A stretch of DNA of 38,613 nt from Nitriliruptorales bacterium (GTDB taxonomy: Bacteria; Actinomycetota; Nitriliruptoria; Euzebyales; Egibacteraceae): positions 1 to 38,613 of the forward strand of contig WHTC01000007.1 of NCBI GenBank assembly GCA_009379795.1. Direction: 5' to 3'. Shown here piece by piece: positions 34,195 through 38,613 of the stretch. The notes under the pieces were generated by a model. That model ran no database searches and had not been told where the DNA came from. It saw only the letters and a program-made list of their open reading frames with translations. Every line of letters begins with the position of its first letter. The stretch's first letter is position 1. The translations under genes and the position numbers were made by a program.

Positions 34195-36111
34195 CTACTT
34201 GTAGCTCCTCTGGGACAGCTTGACGAATTCGAAGTGCAGCGGCTCGGTGTGCATGATGGGCTTGGCTCCCTCGCCGCCCCATTCCCAGGCCGAAACGTGG
34301 GCAAAGCGCTCGTCGTCGCGCAGGGCCTCACCGTCCTCAGTCTGGTACTCCAGGCGGAAATGGCCGCCGCAGGACTCCTGGCGTTGCAGGGCGTCCCGGC
34401 ACATCAACTCGGCCAACTCGAAGTAGTCGGCCACGCGCCCGGCCTTCTCCAGCGACTGGTTCAGCGTGTCGGCGCTGCCGAGCACCTTCACGTTGGACCA
34501 GAACTCCTCACGCAGGGCGGGAATCTCCGACAGCGCCTTCTCCAGTTCCTCGGCGCTGCGGGCCATGCCGCACTGCTCCCACATGATCCGGCCGAGCTCA
34601 CGGTGGAACCAGTCCACCGTGCGGTCGCCCTTGATCGACAGCAACCGCTGGGTCTGGTCGCGGACGTCGCGCTCGGCCTGCTGGAAGACCTCGTGATCGG
34701 TGGGCACCGGCCGTGTCCCGAGCAACTCGGCCAGATGGTTGCCCAGCGTGTAGGGCAGCACGAAGTAGCCGTCCGCCAGCCCCTGCATCAGCGCGCTGGC
34801 CCCCAGGCGGTTCGCGCCGTGGTCGGAGTAGTTGGCCTCCCCGATCGCGAACAGCCCCCGGAGATTGGTCTGCAGGTCGTAGTCGACCCACAGCCCGCCC
34901 ATCGTGTAGTGGGGGGCGGGGTAGATCCGCATGGGGACGGTGTACGGGTCCTCGCCAGTGATGTTGGCGTACATGTGGAACAGGTTCCCGTACCGATCTT
35001 CGATCGTCTTGCGACCGAGACGGCCGATGGCGTCCGCGAGGTCCAGATAGACGCCGTTCTTGAGCGGCCCCACGCCGTGGCCGTCGTCCACCACCTGCTT
35101 GGCGGCGCGGGAGGCGATGTCACGGGGCGCGAGGTTGCCGTAAGACGGGTAGCGGCGCTCCAGGTAGTAGTCGCGCTCGGCCTCCGGGATCTGGTCCGGC
35201 GGCCGGCTGTCCTGTGGATCCTTGGGCACCCAGATGCGGCCGTCGTTGCGCAGTGACTCGCTCATCAGCGTGAGCTTGGACTGGTAGTCGCCGCTGCTGG
35301 GGATGCACGTGGGATGGATCTGCGTGAAGCAGGGGTTGGCGAACAGCGCGCCCTTGCGGTGCGCTCGCCAGATGGCCGTGGCGTTGGAGCCCTTGGCGTT
35401 GGTGGACAGGTAGAAGACGTTGCTGTAGCCCCCGGTCGCCAGGACCACCGCGTGCGCCGAGTACGAGCGCACCTCGCCGGTGACCAGGTCGCGGGCCACG
35501 ATGCCGACCGCCCAGCCGTCGAGCATGACCAGGTCGAGCATCTCGGTGCGCGGGTGGATACGAACCCGCCCCTGGTCCACCTGGCGCAGCAGCGCCTGGT
35601 ACGCGCCCAACTGCAACTGCTGGCCGGTCTGGCCGCGGGCATAGAAAGTTCGCGCGACCTGCACGCCGCCGAACGAGCGGTTGTCGAGCAAGCCGCCGTA
35701 CTCGCGGGCGAAGGGCACCCCTTGGGCGGTCGCCTGGTCGATGATCTCCACGCTCACCTGAGCAAGGCGGTAGACGTTGGCCTCCCGTGAGCGGTAGTCA
35801 CCGCCCTTGATCGTGTCGTAGAAGAGGCGATGGATGCTGTCGCCGTCATTGCGGTAGTTCTTCGCCGCGTTGATCCCGCCCTGCGCGGCGATACTGTGCG
35901 CCCGGCGCGGCGAGTCCTGGAAGCAGAAGGCGTCCACGCTGTAGCCCTGCTCCCCCAGGGTCGCCGCCGCCGAGGCTCCGGCCAGGCCGGTGCCAACGAC
36001 GATGACGTTGAACTTGCGACGGTTCGGCGGCGCGACCAGGCGCATCTGGAACCGGCGGTTGTCCCACTTCTCGGCGAGTGTGCCGACGGGGATCCGGGCG
36101 TCGAGGTCCAT
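34195..36111 (-). CDS. sdhA: Succinate dehydrogenase/fumarate reductase flavoprotein subunit
   Basis: [132 protein letters not shown]. Confidence 0.96.
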   Translation of the reverse strand: MDLDARIPVGTLAEKWDNRRFQMRLVAPPNRRKFNVIVVGTGLAGASAAATLGEQGYSVDAFCFQDSPRRAHSIAAQGGINAAKNYRNDGDSIHRLFYDTIKGGDYRSREANVYRLAQVSVEIIDQATAQGVPFAREYGGLLDNRSFGGVQVARTFYARGQTGQQLQLGAYQALLRQVDQGRVRIHPRTEMLDLVMLDGWAVGIVARDLVTGEVRSYSAHAVVLATGGYSNVFYLSTNAKGSNATAIWRAHRKGALFANPCFTQIHPTCIPSSGDYQSKLTLMSESLRNDGRIWVPKDPQDSRPPDQIPEAERDYYLERRYPSYGNLAPRDIASRAAKQVVDDGHGVGPLKNGVYLDLADAIGRLGRKTIEDRYGNLFHMYANITGEDPYTVPMRIYPAPHYTMGGLWVDYDLQTNLRGLFAIGEANYSDHGANRLGASALMQGLADGYFVLPYTLGNHLAELLGTRPVPTDHEVFQQAERDVRDQTQRLLSIKGDRTVDWFHRELGRIMWEQCGMARSAEELEKALSEIPALREEFWSNVKVLGSADTLNQSLEKAGRVADYFELAELMCRDALQRQESCGGHFRLEYQTEDGEALRDDERFAHVSAWEWGGEGAKPIMHTEPLHFEFVKLSQRSYK

Positions 36112-36137
36112 CTTCGGCCTTTCCCTGTCGAGAGGTC

Positions 36138-36905
36138 TTAGGAGACGACGCCGGTCATGACGGCTATCGGAAACGACACATTCCCCAGCACGATGACGCC
36201 GGCGAAGGCCCTGGAGAACCCGCGTCGCCACCCGTTGAAGCGCGGGCTGTTCCAGCCCACACTCTGGAACATGCTCCAGGCGCCGTGGTAGATGTGCAGG
36301 CCCAGCAGCAGGTTGGCCGCGATATAGAACAGCGCCACCGGCCACTGCTGGAAGCCCACGACCACGTTGTGATAGACGCTGCCCTCCACGAAGTCGGGAT
36401 GCACCGTGCCCGTGGTGAAGTGCAGCAGGTGATAGATCACGAACAGCGCGACGATGACGCCGCTCCAGCGCATGGTGCGGGCCGCATACGTGACTGACAC
36501 GTAGTCACGACTGGCGCGATACCCCTGCGGACGCGCCCTGCGGTTCATGAGCGTCAGCGCCACCGCCGCGTGGATGTGCAAGGCGAAGGCGACGATCAGC
36601 AGCACGCGAACGCCCCACAGCGCGCCCATCTCCGGCACCGCGGGAGCACCGAAGGCGCGCAGCCACTCGGCGTACTCGTCCATCCCCTCCGGGCCGAAGT
36701 ACAGCTTGAGGTTGCCGACCATGTGCAGGAACACGTAGCCCAGCAGCACGACACCGCTGATCGCCATGACCGCCTTCTTGCCGATGGCCGAGCGGTAGAA
36801 GTCGGCGGCCCAGTTGCCCTGCAGCAGGGGGCGACGCCCACGGGGCGTCGTGCCGGTGGTCCGCTCGTCCGTGGGCGGGCGACGCTCCGTGGTACCGGTA
36901 CTCAT
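36138..36905 (-). CDS. sdhC: Succinate dehydrogenase cytochrome b subunit (single membrane subunit, type B-like)
   Basis: [84 protein letters not shown]; directly precedes sdhA and sdhB. Confidence 0.93.
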   Translation of the reverse strand: MSTGTTERRPPTDERTTGTTPRGRRPLLQGNWAADFYRSAIGKKAVMAISGVVLLGYVFLHMVGNLKLYFGPEGMDEYAEWLRAFGAPAVPEMGALWGVRVLLIVAFALHIHAAVALTLMNRRARPQGYRASRDYVSVTYAARTMRWSGVIVALFVIYHLLHFTTGTVHPDFVEGSVYHNVVVGFQQWPVALFYIAANLLLGLHIYHGAWSMFQSVGWNSPRFNGWRRGFSRAFAGVIVLGNVSFPIAVMTGVVS

Positions 36906-37299
36906 CTCATCCTCCCCGAGGTTCTCCCTCGCACCCGGCGCGACTCGCAATCGCGCGCGACCGCGGAACCCCCTCAGTGAACCATGCACCGGACCCTGCC
37001 GCGGCACCGAAAACGCCACTGACCTCGGCCACTGGTGCGTTATCGCCGCGGACGGCCGGCCCATGCTCGTGGGCGCTCACTCCCTCACCGTAGTACCAGG
37101 CGGCCCGGTCGTCCGCGCGACCAGGCGGTCGTCTGCGATCGGCACGATCCAGACGGGCCATGACTTGGCAGCGGTGGCGCACTGCGTCAGTGACGGAAGC
37201 CAGGACGCATCGAACCGGTAGCGGATCGGAGTCGGGCAACGGACATTCAGCTTCCCGAGGCCACGTTGGCGCTGCTTGACGATCCGGCAGACCCCGCTG

Positions 37300-38613
37300 T
37301 CACCCTCCATGGCCGCGATCCTCGTCGGCCCCGACAGGTGAGGCGGGTCGGCCCGATTCGACCTTACCGGCAGGCGCGAGTGCATGAAGACGGTCATCGG
37401 CAGCCTCAGGTGCAAGGCTCGGGCTGGAACGCTGCCCAGGCCGCGCCCTCGATGGTCGGTTGACCCGCGTGGCTGGACGACGGTGCGTGCTGGCCGCCGT
37501 GATCTGGTTCGCCGGCGGTTCGGCATCTCTGGCCGCCACCTTGCCATCCCCGGCCACTGATCCACCCTCAGCGGAGCCGCTCCTCTGGGCCACCGCCGTG
37601 GGCTGGCGCTGGGCAGGTCGCGTTGTCCCGCGATGTGATGCGGGCGGTGGCTCTGGCGTTTGCGGCGGGCGGGGTGGACGCGACGGGTCTGGTGGGTGTG
37701 GTGGGTGGAGGGTCCAGTGGCCGTCAGGTCCGCACACCGGGGTCCAGCCGCGGTCATGGATGTCCCGGTGACAGCTCGCACACACCAGCACCAGATTGTC
37801 CAGATCCGTACGCCCGAAATCTAACCAATGCTTCACGTGGTGAGCTTCGCACCATCCCACCGGGGCGGCGCAGCCGACACACCCGCCGTCGCGGACCGCC
37901 AACGCCCGCCGCTGCGCAGCCGACACCACCCGGGTCTCCCGGCCCACATCGAGCGGCTGGGACGCGCCGGCGGTGATCACCCGCACCACGCCGCAGTCGC
38001 ACGCCAGCATCCTGGCGGCCTCACCCGAGATCGTCCCGAGCCGGTCCAACCTCGCCGGCCCCCCACCCCCACCGGCACCCGCACCGGGCGCCGGTCGGGG
38101 AACGGCACCAAAGTCCCGTCCTGGTGCCGGCCCTGCCTGAGGGCCGGCCGTCTCATCCGTCTCGGCTGCGGCGACCGCTCCCGTCCCGGCGTCCAGCTCC
38201 AGTTCCGCCTGCCCGCCGCTCTCGGCGGTTCCGCCGGTCGCAGCGGTCCCGCCGGCCCGGGTCGCGGTGGTGTTCAGTCCCGGTTCGGCCTGGCCGCTCG
38301 CGCTGCCAACAGTCTCGCCCGCCTCGCCGGCGCCGCCGGTCTCGGCCTCGGTGTCCCCGCCGGTTTCGGCTGTGCCGGCGGTTTGGAGGGTCTCCAGGGG
38401 CACGACCACAGTCACGTGGGGGCGGACCCCACCCACGACAGGTAGTTCGCCGCGGTCCAGCGCCTGCCGCGACAGGGCGACCAGCGCGTCCGCGCGACGC
38501 TGCTCAGGCAGCCGCTCGTCGTCGGCGCCGCCGGGCGCGGCCAGCGCGGCCAGCGCGGTCAGCACCGTCTCCCCGCCCAGCACATCCAGACGGCCGTCCA
38601 ACGCCACCGCACC
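37300..38613 (-). CDS. HNH endonuclease domain protein (DUF222/13E12-like), 5' end outside the window
   Basis: CVGCAAPVGWCEAHHVKHWLDFGRTDLDNLVLVCASCHRDIHDRGW (HNH); preceded by TISGEAARMLACDCGVVRVITAG...GRETRVVSAAQRRALAVRDGG, typical of this family; frame open to the window edge. Confidence 0.88.
   Translation of the reverse strand, partial: GAVALDGRLDVLGGETVLTALAALAAPGGADDERLPEQRRADALVALSRQALDRGELPVVGGVRPHVTVVVPLETLQTAGTAETGGDTEAETGGAGEAGETVGSASGQAEPGLNTTATRAGGTAATGGTAESGGQAELELDAGTGAVAAAETDETAGPQAGPAPGRDFGAVPRPAPGAGAGGGGGPARLDRLGTISGEAARMLACDCGVVRVITAGASQPLDVGRETRVVSAAQRRALAVRDGGCVGCAAPVGWCEAHHVKHWLDFGRTDLDNLVLVCASCHRDIHDRGWTPVCGPDGHWTLHPPHPPDPSRPPRPPQTPEPPPASHRGTTRPAQRQPTAVAQRSGSAEGGSVAGDGKVAARDAEPPANQITAASTHRRPATRVNRPSRARPGQRSSPSLAPEAADDRLHALAPAGKVESGRPASPVGADEDRGHGG

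Noticed and set aside
33643-35256. 537-aa plus-strand ORF opposite sdhB/sdhA
   Set aside because: Antisense shadow of strongly supported sdhA/sdhB; no recognisable motif.
37077-37781. 234-aa minus-strand ORF near the right edge
   Set aside because: Overlaps the HNH gene in another frame and lacks any recognisable motif.

Overview
This is a high-GC window with gene content typical of an actinobacterium (class II DAHP synthase, MarP-like CvpA/serine protease, three-subunit succinate dehydrogenase, and a DUF222/13E12-like HNH nuclease at the right edge). Most of it is housekeeping: clpP, mutM, P5C dehydrogenase, a diacylglycerol kinase-family protein, SDR, class II DAHP synthase, serB, dps, PEBP, enoyl-CoA hydratase, S9 peptidase, a thiO-thiS-thiG-tenA cluster, a GntP permease, an FAD/Fe-S 2-hydroxyacid dehydrogenase, rnpB RNA, a zinc-ribbon protein, Nif3, a GCS2-family ligase, a BON protein and sdhCAB. 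The items most worth follow-up are: (1) a 1091-aa fusion of an EndoQ-like PHP endonuclease with a UvrD-type SF1 helicase (27826-31101); (2) a 40-bp perfect palindrome (10129-10168) that contains the start codons of two divergent genes (serB and a 161-aa unknown) around a symmetric GGTATACC core; (3) a HEPN/MNT (HepT/MntA-type) toxin-antitoxin module whose antitoxin carries an N-terminal Xre HTH, with a dyad overlapping a near-consensus -10; (4) rnpB whose terminal P1 helix overlaps the 3' end of a convergent RecB-like nuclease gene. I found no clear CRISPR array, tRNA, rRNA or intact transposon. All family calls come from motif recognition in the supplied translations; no database search was run.
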